From contig MNCI01003851.1 in assembly GCA_015680685.1 (NCBI GenBank), positions 19,120 to 83,119 on the forward strand: a stretch of DNA of 64,000 bases, in the 5' to 3' direction. Below are positions 1 through 11,496 of this stretch, piece after piece (position 1 is the stretch's first letter; each line of letters opens with the position of its first letter). Both the position numbers and the translations under genes were made by a program. The DNA comes from Gnetum montanum. Taxonomy: Eukaryota > Streptophyta > Gnetopsida > Gnetales > Gnetaceae. Under the pieces are notes generated by a model that saw nothing but the letters and a program-made list of their open reading frames with translations, was not told where the DNA came from and ran no database searches.

Positions 1-32
1 GGCACAATTCTGAGCCATAAAAAGTTTGCAGG

Positions 33-125
33 TGCTGGGCCATAGGGTATCAAGTTACAGTTGGAATTGAGAACCAAAAGGCAGGCAGGACTCTCGTGAC
101 TGAGTCTGTTCACCTCGAATTGTGA
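33..125 (+). CDS. Possible terminal exon of an unidentified host gene
   Basis: A reading frame of 30 codons follows a splice-acceptor-like TTTGCAG ending at 31 and runs to TGA at 123-125. Base composition is less AT-biased than in the rest of the window, and the frame avoids the stops that fill neighbouring frames. I do not recognise the peptide (it contains GYQVTVGIENQKAGRT). If real, the gene extends off the left edge and the following few hundred bases are its 3' UTR. A chance open frame of this length is quite possible. Confidence 0.25.
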   Translation, partial: CWAIGYQVTVGIENQKAGRTLVTESVHLEL

Positions 126-478
126 TAATATTTTGGTTGTTTCCCTGCGTAACGCCATGATTGGCATCCGTGGTTGTTGTTTTGTACATAAAGTTTGCTG
201 GCATGTCTTGCACTATTAAATTCTCCGCAAGACGTCCTTTCGTGGTAGGACCGTCATTCGGGGAATTCGTACTTCAATTATTAAACAGTTAAAACGTAGC
301 AAACGGGAATCTGCACCGACTCCTAGTCAAATTAGTTCCTTAGAGTCAACTTTTTCTATATCTGGAGGGGCGCTATTTCATAAATAACTAAATCTATAAA
401 TGTGGATCGACACTTATGTGAGGTTAGCACAAGATTAAAAATGTTTACAAGGTTGTATTTGGGTTATTTAGGTAGTGT
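126..478. other. No gene seen; possible 3' UTR or flank
   Basis: Non-coding in all frames. Positions 126-360 are less AT-rich than what follows, which would fit unique gene-flanking DNA, but no poly(A) signal or conserved motif decides this. I found no similarity to the repeats elsewhere in the window. Confidence 0.3.
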
Positions 479-640
479 TGATGCTTAAAATTTCACAACA
501 AACATCTTTTGATAACTTGTTTTAAGAAACTATTGGCCAAAGCATCTTCTATATGGGTATGGAAATTAGGAATAGTTTTAGTTGGTGAGGGCAATGTGAT
601 GTTTAACTTTTAACATGAGATTAATTTAAATTTAAAACAA
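479..640. repeat. Diverged fragment matching the start of the giant gypsy LTR
   Basis: Begins TGATGC and shows the same ordered blocks as the starts at 2704 and 22575: a TAAAATTT-type block, 'aagaaactattggc', 'atgggta', 'taggaatagt', 'agttggtgagggc'. It is far more diverged than the other copies, so it is an old fragment. Confidence 0.5.
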
Positions 641-2098
641 TCTTCAGACTGAATAATTAATTCAAGATAGCTCTAGCTGAATTTCATTAGCTTTCTACAT
701 ATGGTATTAAAAAGAATTATTGTGCTCTTGCAAGCACGATATTGGTGAACTTAAACATTATGGCTTTGTTATGATTAATACACAAAAGTAAACATTTCAT
801 AGATATGAGAAAGCTAAAAGTAAATAGAAGGATGTGAAATAAATGATAAAAAAACTTCAATATTGTGCAACAAATAAAATATATCAAAGTAGTAGATAAC
901 AGAATGATAATATAAATAAAAGAAAAGTATCAATTCTCATCAAAGTTTTGTAACAACCAATGACACTTCTTAGAAACAACTTTCAAAACTATAGACACTA
1001 ACAATAAAGCAAAAGACAAATCAAGGAGGGACAACTTAGTTCTCAATAGAGCTTCAAATGTAAACTGCAAGATGAATTATTGCTTGTACAAGCTTGCCTA
1101 TATGTACTTCCACCAACAAATCCTTGCACTAAGATTGTTGCACTGTCAATAAAACCTTGAAAAAATCCTCATTGAGATACTGTTCATAATTTGTATTTTC
1201 CTTCCAGAGACCTAAACTGATCAAGATAATCGGGGAAAAGGGAAAAGGATATGGGGAGAGAAGATTATAGTCTTTTAAGGGTTAGGTAATGACTTTGAGT
1301 TGGGTAGGAAAATTGAACAAGGTAGAGGGTTGAAAATAGAAAAATTGGTTAACTCTGAAGTTTTAGAACTCTTCCAATGCTGCCTTCCCCTTATCCACTC
1401 AGATCCCACCAATATGATCCTTGATCCTTCCATTTCTTCCTTGATTTCCTTCCATCTACCTATAGTCTTGCTTTAATCTGCTTTTTCTTTGATTGTAGCC
1501 AAGTTCCTCCAAATTATTTGATTCTATTGAGCACTTTAGATTCTTCATGTCCTCAACTTCTGCTCCTACAACAAAACAACACATGAATAGTAATAGTGCT
1601 TTCTTAAAAGGAAAACCCAAAGATTATATTAATATCAGGCAATCAACGATTCATCTTATGATGTAATAGTCCATTGGGGAAGTTGAAATGTCAATAAGTA
1701 ACACACACTCATATCATTAAAAAAAAACAAAGCAAAACTCTCAGTCATCATTTCCATGTAATGGAGCATTAAAAATGTTAATAATACACATCATTCAATA
1801 TATGTATACAATTAAAATAATCATAAAATAAAACTAAAAAAAAGAAGAAGATGCAAGCGACAACATAACAAGGTTGCACCATGAAATCTAGATTTACAAT
1901 TGACATCACCAAAAACTCCACGTTGGGGTCAAGCATCACTGTAAGCACATTGCTTTGGAAAGCTCCACTATGGCCATTACTATGGACCTTTAGGGACAAA
2001 TCCTCACTCCTCTACACTCTTTACAAAGATTCCTTTTGAACAACCACCTACACAATGCATTATTCTTGCACTAGAAAACCCTGCTCATTTGAAGATTA
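641..2098. other. AT-rich stretch without recognisable gene
   Basis: No frame of meaningful length on either strand and no match to the window's LTR families that I could see. It may be old decayed repeat or intergenic DNA. Confidence 0.4.
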
Positions 2099-2700
2099 TT
2101 GATGCATAAATTTTGGTTGCACCAACATTGAGCATTTTAGAAGACTATTGCCTAGGGTGCCTTCTGTATGGGTACGAAAAACTAGGAATAGTTCACACTA
2201 GAGACGGCTATGTGGCCTTTTGAAAACAGCAAATCAAACTAAAAAATTGGGGAATTTTAAAAAATAGTTTTTTAAAATTCAAGAGTACAAAAAGTAACTA
2301 ACATGAATAAATTTTCTCTACTCCCGTTGATGCTGCTAGTTCATCGCTACTGATGGTGTTCATTGTTGAGCAGGAAGACCATGACCACCGCCTGAGGAGG
2401 GATAGATAAGAAGAGAGACTGCCGTAAGAAGATACTGCCTCTTTGGCAGTACTACCGTAGTTGCTACAATATGAGAGGAAGACTACCTGTGTGCTAAGAA
2501 GCCAAAAGGGAATATGAGAGAGACTATTCACTATTCTGCCAACCATATGCACTGCCTAGAATGCCACTGTCGTAGAGAAAAAGAGGGAGTGAGGAGGAGG
2601 GGAAGAGAGAAAGAGAGACTATGTGTCACAATTTGCATGGGGTAGGAACTGTGGTTGCTCAAAGCCTGCTGCCATCTGCCCTCCTTCTAGTGCGAAAAAG
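2099..2700. repeat. Partial tandem copy of the gypsy LTR start
   Basis: From GATGCATAAATTTTGGTTGC onward this stretch runs parallel to 2704-3300. Shared blocks are the 'gactattgcctagg' block, the 'tatgtggccttttgaaaa' block, the CCCGTTGATG block, the 'gaagagagact' block and the 'ggttgctcaaagcct' block. It therefore repeats about the first 600 bp of LTR A immediately upstream of it. Confidence 0.7.
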
Positions 2701-2703
2701 GTG

Positions 2704-4454
2704 TTGATTCATAAATTTTGGTTGCACCAACACTGGGAAAGAAAGCTCATTTTTGGAGACTATTGCCTAGGATGCCTCTTGTATGGCTATAGAAACCCAA
2801 GAATAGTCTCAGCTAGAGAGGGCTATGTGGCTTTTTGAAAATAGCAAATCAAACTAGAAAATCAGGGAATTAAAAAAAAATTTTGAAATTCAAAAATACA
2901 ACAAGTAACTAAAATAAATAAATTTTCCCTAGTCCCGTTGATGTTGCTAGTCTATCATTGCCAATGGTGTCTATTGCTAGGTAGGAAGACTACAACCACC
3001 ACCTGAAGAGGGACAAAGAAGAAGAGAGACTGTTGTAGGGAGGTGCTACCTCTTTGACACTATTGCCGCAATTGCTACAATGAGAGAGGAAGACTACCTA
3101 CATGCCAAAGAGCCAAAAGGGAATGAGAGAGAATGTTCACCATTCTGATAGCCACATGCACCACCTAGAACATTGTTGTCATAGAGAGAAAGAGGGAGTG
3201 AGGAGAAGGAGAAAGAGAGAAAGAGAGCTTGCCCACTGTAGTCTACACAAGGCAGTAACTACAGTTGCTTAAAGCCTACCATCTTCTGCCATCTTTTGTG
3301 CTCCATCATAGAGAGAAAGACCATCCACCACATTTGCACCACCGAGACAAGCCGCTGTCCCAAAGAAAATGGCATGTCTCGTGTCCTACACATGGGCTAC
3401 ACTGTCTGTGTTGTTGCAAACATAAAGAAGAGAGAGAGAGCCCTCCTCTTGTTGTTGAAGAGACCCACCCACTATTTGCAAGCTGAGAGACTACTCTTGA
3501 TGCATCTCTAATGTGCGCAAATTGTCAGCCACCATTGTCAAGCTCAAAAGAAAAGAAAGAAACCATTGCCTATTGGTTTCTTGGTTGTTAATTCTCCTAG
3601 GCCCTACCAGGATAACCAACCCCCAAGACTAATAGAAAGAGCCCCCCCAAAACTATGTGCTAGAGACTTTGATTTATAGTTGCACATTGGGTCATTGTAG
3701 TAAGTGGCATCCTTGTAACACTAGCCACCACTGCTGCTATGAACCCATCAATTTCAGGCATCACCCACATTTATGATGGCAACCATGTTCTACTACCATT
3801 ACCCATGTTTGTAGGCCGCTATAGTAACTACCAAAATGCTACACATTCTATGGTAATCACTGCCATGAATAGCCACCACCTTCATGGGCCATTACCACCA
3901 TAATGCTCACCTACACCATGAAATGTCACCTCCAAAGGTAGAGGATGTGGCCATATAAGTAATCTCCTCCAAAGGCAGAGAACATTCCCATGTAGTTCAT
4001 CGACCACTTTCGCAACACCTAATCCAATAAATTTGTCATTTTTCAAACCTTATTTTAGTAATATACAATAACTATTAGAAATCCAATAGATTCATGAATT
4101 AAAAGATTTTAATTTTATATTAAGAAACTCAAAAGAAATGTGTGCAACAAAGGCAATAGCTTGGAGTAAAAAGAATCAAAATGCATTCAGTTTATATTAA
4201 CATTATCCATTCTCCAAGGCATTAAACAATATACCAAAATATTAGCAAAAGCTTATGAATGGTAAATAAGGCATAAATAGGAATAAGATAAAAATAGAGT
4301 GGCAGAAGCACAAAATAGGAACTTTGAATTACTTTTAGACTTTTGTAGATGTCCACGGACTTGGTTAACTTCCATTATACAGAATTTTACTTCTATTGTA
4401 TGAATTGCCAAAAAAAAACAAACAAACAAACAAACCATAATTCCCTTTGCTATT
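2704..4454 (-). repeat. Giant gypsy LTR A, outer part (split by Ath-1)
   Basis: Aligns colinearly with 22575-24343. Both start TGAT(T/G)CATAAATTTTGG and share long blocks throughout, including the 'accataattccctt' end next to the Ath-1 insertion. Lengths are nearly equal (1751 versus 1769 bp). No coding capacity is supported; the short frames here are not conserved between A and B. Confidence 0.75.
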
Positions 4455-5236
4455 TGATGAGTTGCGATATCGCGTCCGCCCCTACGATATCACGTTCGCT
4501 GTAATGTCTATAAATAAGAGGCGGCTTTCCCTATTTTAGGCATCTAGATCTAGATCCTTAGCCAAACTCTTGCAGTTTTACCATTCCAGAGTTAGAATAA
4601 TTTCCATGTGCCTGCAATAGGAGTCTTAAAGTGAACGGATCTTTATTCGAGCAAATTATACCTAAGCACACATTTGTGTATGGAAATAAAGAGGAACTTT
4701 CTAATAAACCTTGCAGCATGTGGACTAAGCTAAATAGGAATTAATTAGTGTTAAATGTTTAAACGCTTTCCTAGATAATTAATCTCTCTCAATCCTTGAC
4801 TCTCTTAGTTAAGTGCATTCAGTACGACCGCTTTGAGCACGTGTGTAATGCTTGGTAATCCAGTAATGAGTAGCGTTTGGTAATCTCAGTAGCATTGCAC
4901 TTGTTCAGGGTGTCTACGACAAGTGGGAATGGATACTGATGCTAGGACAATTAGAACTTAGTAGCGAATAGTTAAGCAAAGTTAGTCACTTAGTTCTCTT
5001 CACCTTCCCCCATTAGCATAAGACATTAAAAAGAGAAAAGATATAAAAATCATACACCTTAAGCTTACTTAACCATACAACTGTGACAATACAAGTAAGT
5101 TTGGGAAGACAACAATTGATTAACCTTAAGTGTTTCATTAGGGTGCGTAAGCACTTAGTCCTTGGAGTTTGACTAGATCATGCGTGAGACGCTCGTATTC
5201 GTATGGTTGAGTGTAGGGATACCTTGCCACTTATCA
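4455..5236 (+). repeat. Ath-1 5' LTR
   Basis: TATA box TATAAATA at 4509-4516, AATAAA at 4685-4690. The U3 carries GATATC boxes. In the 240 bp from 4501 compared with the matching 240 bp of the 3' LTR I count about 12 differences, about ten of them transitions. Confidence 0.92.
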
Positions 5237-5237
5237 T

Positions 5238-5258
5238 TGGCACTGTTGCCGAAGACTT
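5238..5258 (+). promoter_or_regulatory. Primer binding site, tRNA-Asp type
   Basis: One base after the LTR end, TGGCACTGTTGCCGAAGA resembles the complement of the plant tRNA-Asp 3' end (TGGCGCCGTTGCCGGGGA), the known Athila primer site. Most mismatches are transitions. Confidence 0.8.
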
Positions 5259-5382
5259 AGTTGTTTGTGTGCTACGTAGAACATAGAAGATCATTCACAT
5301 TGTTGGGACGCTGGAACGAATCCTTAGGGTTGATCAAAAGAAAAATAAGATAACAATAAACAGCACACCGAACAAGACAAAA

Positions 5383-7850
5383 ATGTCTTCTTCTTCACAC
5401 AAAAGCACTTCACCACCTAGGAACAACACAAGAGACAATCTACGACACAACATACATAACCAAAATCCACCAGTTCCTCAAAAATTCTGTGTGGTATATA
5501 TTCATCACGATGAGTATATACTCGACTTTACCTTTATTCTCCATCAAGATGAACAACTGCATTGGAGAGACTTGGAGGATAACATAGTGTTGCCTCCAGA
5601 TCGAGCAGTCCCCAACATGCTTCTTCATGCTCTCGCACGAATAGGCATGTCATAGTTATATGCAGAATACATTGCATGTGGTTACGACACAAGGGACTAC
5701 CATCCCACAGAAGCACAACATCAACGGGAATTGCGATAAGAGAGTTATTACACCTCTTTGAAGGGCAAAGGACCCCATAATGCTCCACCTGTTTTAAGCG
5801 AATTTGAGGGTGGTGAACCTTTTTCAATAGGTTCTCCACAAAATGATGTTCCCCCTCCTAACGATGGTGAGGAGGTGGTGTATCAGAACCTTCACTCGAC
5901 GATTCACAACCCTGGTTCTAATCCCCATGAACACCAAGTGTTCAACGAGGGAACACAAACACATGATAAGGGTAGGCATTCTGATCGTTAGCACGATCAG
6001 GGCCGAGACCACCGAAGAGAAGATAGGAAACATTGTCATGGCAATAGTTCTCCTTCTTCTTCACCTTCATTGTCACATTCACCCTCTCTTTCAGTATTAG
6101 GATGCAGTCATAAGAAGCCTAACTGTGAGGATAAGGGTAAACAAAGTGAGAAACCTCAACAAGAGAGTCAAGAATGAGGATGAGGACATTCTAGAGAATC
6201 ACGACATGGAAGAAGGGAGAGTAGGGAACTACGTAGACATCACAGAAACTATGAAAGAAATGACCATGAAAAACCCCTACTTGCAACCCGAATCATGTTA
6301 GACATCACGGAGGCTGTAAGAATTCCCACAAGGCACCAAAAAGATAGCAAGATCAAGAGGTTAGAAATGAATAATATCCAACGATTTGAGGGGGGATACA
6401 ATGCTAATCCTCAAAACAACTTACAAGCATTTCACGATGCATGTGCCTTGAAGAACATCAAGAATGAATGGAAAAATAAAGTTGTTCCCAAGGACACTAA
6501 TGAAAGAAGCAGAAAGCTGGTACCATACCTTAGAACCGGAATCCATTCGAAGGTGGAGTACGATGCTAGAACTATTTAATGATAAATATCAAATGTAGTC
6601 TCGGGTGTCCAACCTGCGAAAGAAAATCCAAGGATGGAAGCAAGGAAATTACGAACCCTTGGATGCTACCATGGGCCATTATTATGCACTGTTACATCAT
6701 TGCTCGGGCCCTGGTTACGCACAATATGATCAACTACGCCATCTCGTAGATGGACTTAGGCATGAAACCAAGAGAACCCTTGGAACATATGCCCAAGGGA
6801 GACTATCAGAGCTTAGGTTCCATCAGGTTCATATATTGTTGGAGCAAGTAGCCAACAAATAAGGGGAGCTATGTAAGAGAGAAAGTGCAGAAGAGTACAA
6901 CCACGATCCTTCCCTCCGAAAAATGGGAGTGAGATTCTGTGAGGAGGAGGAAGAGTCACCACTCGAAGAGATGGTGAATAGGAAAACCTTGTCACTCCAA
7001 AAATTAACAATAGAAGTGTTAGCAAAGGTAGATCAAATGTGGGACTCCTTAGACAGTAGATTTAAAACCGTTCTCAAAATTGTAGAGGAGTCTAAGGAGC
7101 GAAGTAGTGACTATGACAAAAAGAAAAAGAGGGATTTGGACCATGCACGTAACAAAGGTAAAGGTAAAATGGCCATCACTAAAGAGGTTGTGGATTTTGA
7201 TACAGAAAATGATGGTGGATGTGAGATATGCTAGTATGACCATCCTAAGGGATGTTGCCCAATAATCTCACATTCGCAAGAGTCTAGGGTGTATGCACCT
7301 AACCCACGACTTAACAAATAGCAAGCATGCCGAAGGTTACCTTATCCCCAAGGTAACCCAAGGCAATTCCACCAACCTTTAACATATTACCCAAGTGGGA
7401 CTCCACCACAACCTATTGAACAACACCAGCAGTGGCAATACCCACAGTCATGGGGGATGCCACTACCAAGGCAACAATACCCTTACTGGCAACCGGACCC
7501 ATATGGCTACTACGTGCAGCAACCAATCTCTCCACGTGACTCTATTGGTCACGTGACACCACAATGTCACTACCAAGCTTAGGAGTATTATAGGACTCTT
7601 TCTCCTAGAAGAGAAAACCCACAAACATACCATCCTCCAAATCCATTCGCAACTCTCACATCGATAGCTCCATTACCACTCACTCCAACGATGCAAGGGG
7701 AACTCCCCAGTCAACCGCAGCAACGTAATGCTACGAGAGCTATAAACCTTCAACCCGCTACTGGTTCTGACAATTGTACAAATAGAAAACCATTCTTCAG
7801 AATCAACAGTCCAACCAAGCTCTCACAACCATAGGCGATTGAGCCTTTGA
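5383..7850 (+). pseudogene. gag: Ath-1 gag (capsid and nucleocapsid), broken
   Basis: Starts at ATG 5383 (MSSSSHKSTSPPR), which gives the longest 5' frame. One frame runs from 5383 to about 6579 with stops near 5656 and 5734, then shifts to another frame from about 6605 to 7234. The retrotransposon gag core lies at 6367-6862 (NLQAFHDAC; then the YEPLDAT and LVDGLRHETK segment). A zinc knuckle at about 7216-7255 has CX2C..H..C spacing with a stop inside it. The Pro/Gln-rich tail runs to about 7850. Ath-2 and Ath-4 gag align throughout. Confidence 0.85.
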
Positions 7851-7899
7851 ACACTTCTCCATCAAATAAGGCTTCGGAGCTCCCTTCAAATTAAAAATA

Positions 7900-8455
7900 G
7901 AGCTCAACACATTTGGTTATGTTAAAAAATGCCATAATTGATTGGATTAAGGATGGCCACCTTCCCAGGAAATTCTCTAATCCTGGGAGTCCTTTAATCT
8001 ATCTCCAAGTTGTTGGGAATGAACCATGTAAAGCTCTTCTAAACTCAGGTTCTAGAGTTAACTTAATATCACAAGAGATGTATAAAGCCTAGAACCTACC
8101 TCCACTAAAGAAGAGCAATATTTTATTAGAGCTGGTTGACCAGTCCATCACTGTTCCCTTGGGACTGGTGGAGGACATTGTTACCACTGTGTGTGGTTGG
8201 TCATACCCAGCTGATTTCCTAGTGATACAAGTAAAAAATGAAAAAGGGGACTTCCCAATAATAATGGGGATGGCATGGCTCAGTACCATAAATGCATGCC
8301 TAGGAATCCATGATCTTTGCCTAGAAATATCTAAGGAAAACACTTTTGGGAAGATTGAGTTGAAGACAGTTCCATGCATCACATATAGTGATATAGGGGG
8401 TGATTACGTACAGGAATGTTTAGCATTGCCTGCATGCAATCGGTGTTCCCAATAA
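7900..8455 (+). pseudogene. pro: Ath-1 aspartic protease, active site D to N
   Basis: The retropepsin core reads ALLNSGSRVNLIS at about 8030-8070, where the family has L(L/I)DSG, so the catalytic aspartate is asparagine. A stop follows at about 8089. Downstream come the flap-side region (VPLGLVEDIV, about 8156) and a GMAWLSTINA motif near 8270 corresponding to the second conserved protease block. Ath-4 has the same protein at about 58300-58700. Confidence 0.85.
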
Positions 8456-8800
8456 ATTAACATACAAAAATGCATATATGTAGCAACCAAACAACAAGAA
8501 GAAACCCAGTGGTTGATAGCTAATCAAGAGAGCAACTCACCAACATGCATGAAACTAACTGGGGGACCAACTTGCACCCACGTAGAAGGCATAGATGCAC
8601 TAGAGCAAGAGTGTCACCAGCTTCCAACCCTTAACCTAAAAACATTAATTGGGGGAAGTTGGAAACTTCTAAAAAATTCAAATAAATGCTCCAATAGGAG
8701 AATGCTAGTTGATGTGCAATAGACCAAACCTTATCATGAATATACAATGGTCAATGCACATAGCACATCTGAGAGAGGACTACCTTGCTCATTATTTCGG
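8456..8800 (+). pseudogene. Protease-RT linker remnant and pol deletion junction
   Basis: Positions 8513-8722 match the Ath-4 linker upstream of RT (about 58850-58990), e.g. the GMDEL/GIDALE block. By 8800 the sequence matches Ath-4 at about 61900, beyond integrase ('tcatgggggagatgg' versus 'tcatggaagagatgg'). About 2.9 kb of RT, RNase H and integrase is therefore missing. Confidence 0.75.
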
Positions 8801-8819
8801 ATCTCCTCCCTTCAATTTA

Positions 8820-10136
8820 GTCATGGGGGAGATGGCCACCTATGCTGATCAATCAAGGCCCTCAGTTCCTTTTTAAGTTTTTTTTTACACATTCTTTTTT
8901 ACAAATTTCTTTAACTTTTCTTATTTTTTTTTGCAACATCGTTCATACTTTTTCGTTTATTCATGTGTTTATTCATTTCATTAAGTTTGTCACCTAATAA
9001 GTGCTCCTAAAGATGGTATGAACTGTATTCCATTGATTGCTAATGTTTGGTTTTTACCTTTGAGTTATAATGTTGATACTAAGGTGTGGTTCTTTCGATA
9101 TAATAGGCAATGAGTCCACATCATTCATATATCCATAGTTTTCTATGGTCTCTCTTGGCTTGGAACTGTACAGTCCCTTTCATTAATAATAAGAACTATT
9201 AACGAATCAGTGACTAGGAATTTCTCAAATTAAGGAAGGACTTAAGGATTGAAAAGGATGTGACTTCAAGGGGATTTGATGCATTTGTGTTGGCCATTCT
9301 CTTGGGTGCTTGGATGTTTTCTTCTTGAGTTTTCCTTAACATTTCGACACTACTCTAGTATCAAGAAGCTGAGCTAATAAAAATAATAAGTCTTTGCATG
9401 GTGTGATTTTCAAGCAAAAAAAAAAAAAAAGTGAGAATTCAAAGAAAACCCCTTAGACAAAATAATCATTTAGACTACAAGCATTGGTTATGGAACTAAA
9501 AAAACATGTTTCTTCTAGCTAAGACCCTTTCTTGCTTCCTACTTTTGCCTTTTTCATTTTGTTGAAATGGTGGTGACTCTGTGACAGAGGCATTCATGTT
9601 CCTTCAGGAGGATGGATTGGCTAAATGTATTAATGCGAAGTCACTGGATGTGGATGGTTTGAGGATGGATTTGGAATGAGATCTACTAAGTCACATTAAC
9701 CATTGACACACAAGGGGCTGTATACCACCTTATTCTTGAGACTCCATTCCATCCTCTTCTTTCCATCCTTCTTTCTCCATTTTTCATCTCATTGCTGGTT
9801 GTATCAATAGTCCATATTTTGGTTGATGCATTGTTTTCTTTTTGGTAAATTCTTGTGGTTAAGACTTTAACTCTTGCTTCCAAATGACATTTCTAGAGCC
9901 TACAGACTCTTTGAATGTGGGATTGTCAAGGCATTAAGGGCATGAGATTGCTTTGGGGAGGACCCATTGGCATTCCTATTTAGTGCATCAATTAATTTCT
10001 TTCCCTTAAACATTTTTGCAATCAACATTTATTTTGTTCATTTCCATCCTTGACATCCATTTTATCAGCATGGTTGTTGTTTCTTTTTCTACGTCTTTAT
10101 TATTCCTTATCTTCTTCCATTCTCTCGCTACCAGAG
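8820..10136 (+). other. Ath-1 conserved post-pol non-coding region
   Basis: No ORF is supported. It aligns in order with Ath-2 (about 30890-32240) and Ath-4 (61960-63400). Shared parts are a T-rich start, the 'gattgctaatgt' block, the 'ataataggcaatgagtccac' type block, the 'gatgtgacttcaaggggat' block and the 'ggggaggacccattgg' block. The part just before the ORF2 leader is about 330 bp shorter than in Ath-4, removing the putative internal promoter. Confidence 0.7.
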
Positions 10137-10339
10137 GTTTGCTCTTAGTCATGGGGGTCCTGGTCCAATTTTTTCGATTTCTCTTAACCCCTACACCTTG
10201 GGTAGTCACCAATGTTATATCTCCAAAATCCACATCAGCCATATCACAACTTAGCCAATGGACCTTACATCAAAGCAAGGTATCAACTGCATCATGATTC
10301 ATTTATCCTTGCTAATATAAGACTATGTTGTGTGTGTAG
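10137..10339 (+). other. Putative ORF2 leader intron, shortened, donor mutated
   Basis: The exon end GCTACCAGAG|GT at 10127-10138 is identical to that of Ath-4 at 63643-63654, but GTAAG has become GTTTG. The acceptor-like GTGTGTGTAG ends at 10339, directly before ATG. This suggests that a spliced structure existed in the ancestor. Confidence 0.45.
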
Positions 10340-10402
10340 ATGGCAATCATACAACAATGGATTAGATCTGGAGGGAACACTCAGAATGGACTAGTGCTGG
10401 AG
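10340..10402 (+). pseudogene. Ath-1 ORF2 rudiment
   Basis: ATG at 10340 follows the acceptor-like site as in Ath-2 (32906) and Ath-4 (63942). A short frame (MAIIQQWIRSGGNTQ...) ends within about 20 codons. The rest of ORF2 is deleted, and by about 10640 the sequence matches the 3' end of Ath-2 ('gtcaataatcccatacc'). Confidence 0.45.
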
Positions 10403-10704
10403 TAGTTATGCAAGGAACAATATTGATAGCATGCTTATGGATGAACAACGGAAGGTGAAATCTTAGCATCGGTACCAACATACTTCTTCTTTTCTCTCTC
10501 TCTTCTCTCTTCTCTCCTAGCTGCCAAATAAAGCTGGATGTCAAATATGTATAGTGTTCACTCTTTTTGTCATGAACATGAATATTTTCATGTGTTGTAA
10601 TAATGATCCATTCACATGTCACTTCATTCAGCATTAGTGTCATTCAAGTCAATAATCCCATACCTTCCCAATATTTTGTAAGGAACTCGAGGACGAGTTT
10701 TCAT

Positions 10705-10719
10705 TCAATCATGGGGATA
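10705..10719 (+). promoter_or_regulatory. Polypurine tract, Ath-1
   Basis: TCATGGGGATA sits directly before the 3' LTR. The same TCATGGGG(A/T)TA precedes the LTR in Ath-2 (about 35836-35846) and, on the minus strand, Ath-3 (48108-48118), which supports it as the plus-strand primer of the family. Confidence 0.75.
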
Positions 10720-11496
10720 TGATGAGCCGCAATATCACTTACGTGATATCGTAGCCCTCCGCAATGTCTATAAATAAGAGGCGGCTTTCCCTATTTTAGG
10801 CATCTAGATCTAGACCCTTAGCCAAACTCTTGTAGTTTTACCATTCCAGAGTTAGAATAATTTCCATGTGCCCACAGTAGGAGTCTTAAAGTGAACGGAT
10901 CTTTATTCGAGCAAATTGTACCTGAGCACACATTGGTGTATAGTAATAAAGAGGAACTTTCTGATAAACCTTGCAGCATGTGGACTAAGCTAAATAGGAA
11001 TTAATTAGTGTTAAATTTTTAAATGCTTTCCTAGATAATTAATATCTCTCAACCCTTGACTCTCTTAGTTAAGTGCATTCAGTACGACTGATTTGATAAC
11101 ATTTGTAATGCTTGGTAACCTAGTAATGAGTAGCGTTTGGTAATCCCAGCAGTGTTGCACTGGTTCAGGGTGTGTACAGCAAGTGGGAATAGATACTGAT
11201 GCTAGGACAATTAGAACTTAGTAGGGAATAGTTAAGGAAAGTTAGTCACTTAGTTCTCTTCACCTTCCCCCATTAGCATAAGACATTAAAAAGAGAAAAG
11301 ATATAAAAATCATACACCTCAAGCTTACTTAACCATACAACCATGACAATATAAGTAAGTTTGGGAAGACAGTGATTGATTAACCTTAAGTGTTCCATTA
11401 GGGCGCGTAAGCACTTAGTCCTTGGAGTTCGACTAGATCGTGCATGAGATGCTCGTATTCGTATGGTAGAGTGTAGGGATACCTCACCACTCATCA
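10720..11496 (+). repeat. Ath-1 3' LTR
   Basis: Aligns end to end with 4455-5236, with the same TATA box and poly(A) signal. Ends ACTCATCA, followed by the target duplication CTATT. Confidence 0.92.

Larger units (their letters stand above)
4455..11496 (+). mobile_element. Ath-1: Athila-type LTR retrotransposon lacking pol (complete ends, TSD CTATT)
   Basis: LTRs of 782 and 777 bp begin TGATGAG and end TCATCA. They are flanked by CTATT at 4450-4454 and 11497-11501. The uninterrupted target is seen in LTR B near 24343, where the sequence reads through without the insert. Inside are a tRNA-Asp-type primer site, gag with a broken zinc knuckle, a protease with a mutated active site, a long conserved non-coding region, a rudiment of ORF2 and the polypurine tract. 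RT, RNase H and integrase are absent: sequence passes from the post-protease region (about 8720) to the post-pol region (about 8800). It must have relied on proteins from relatives. Confidence 0.93.

Noticed and set aside
5534-5839. 101-codon minus-strand frame
   Set aside because: Antisense shadow of Ath-1 gag; not conserved in Ath-2 or Ath-4.
8089-8382. 97-codon minus-strand frame
   Set aside because: Antisense of the Ath-1 protease, whose sense strand has clear retropepsin motifs.
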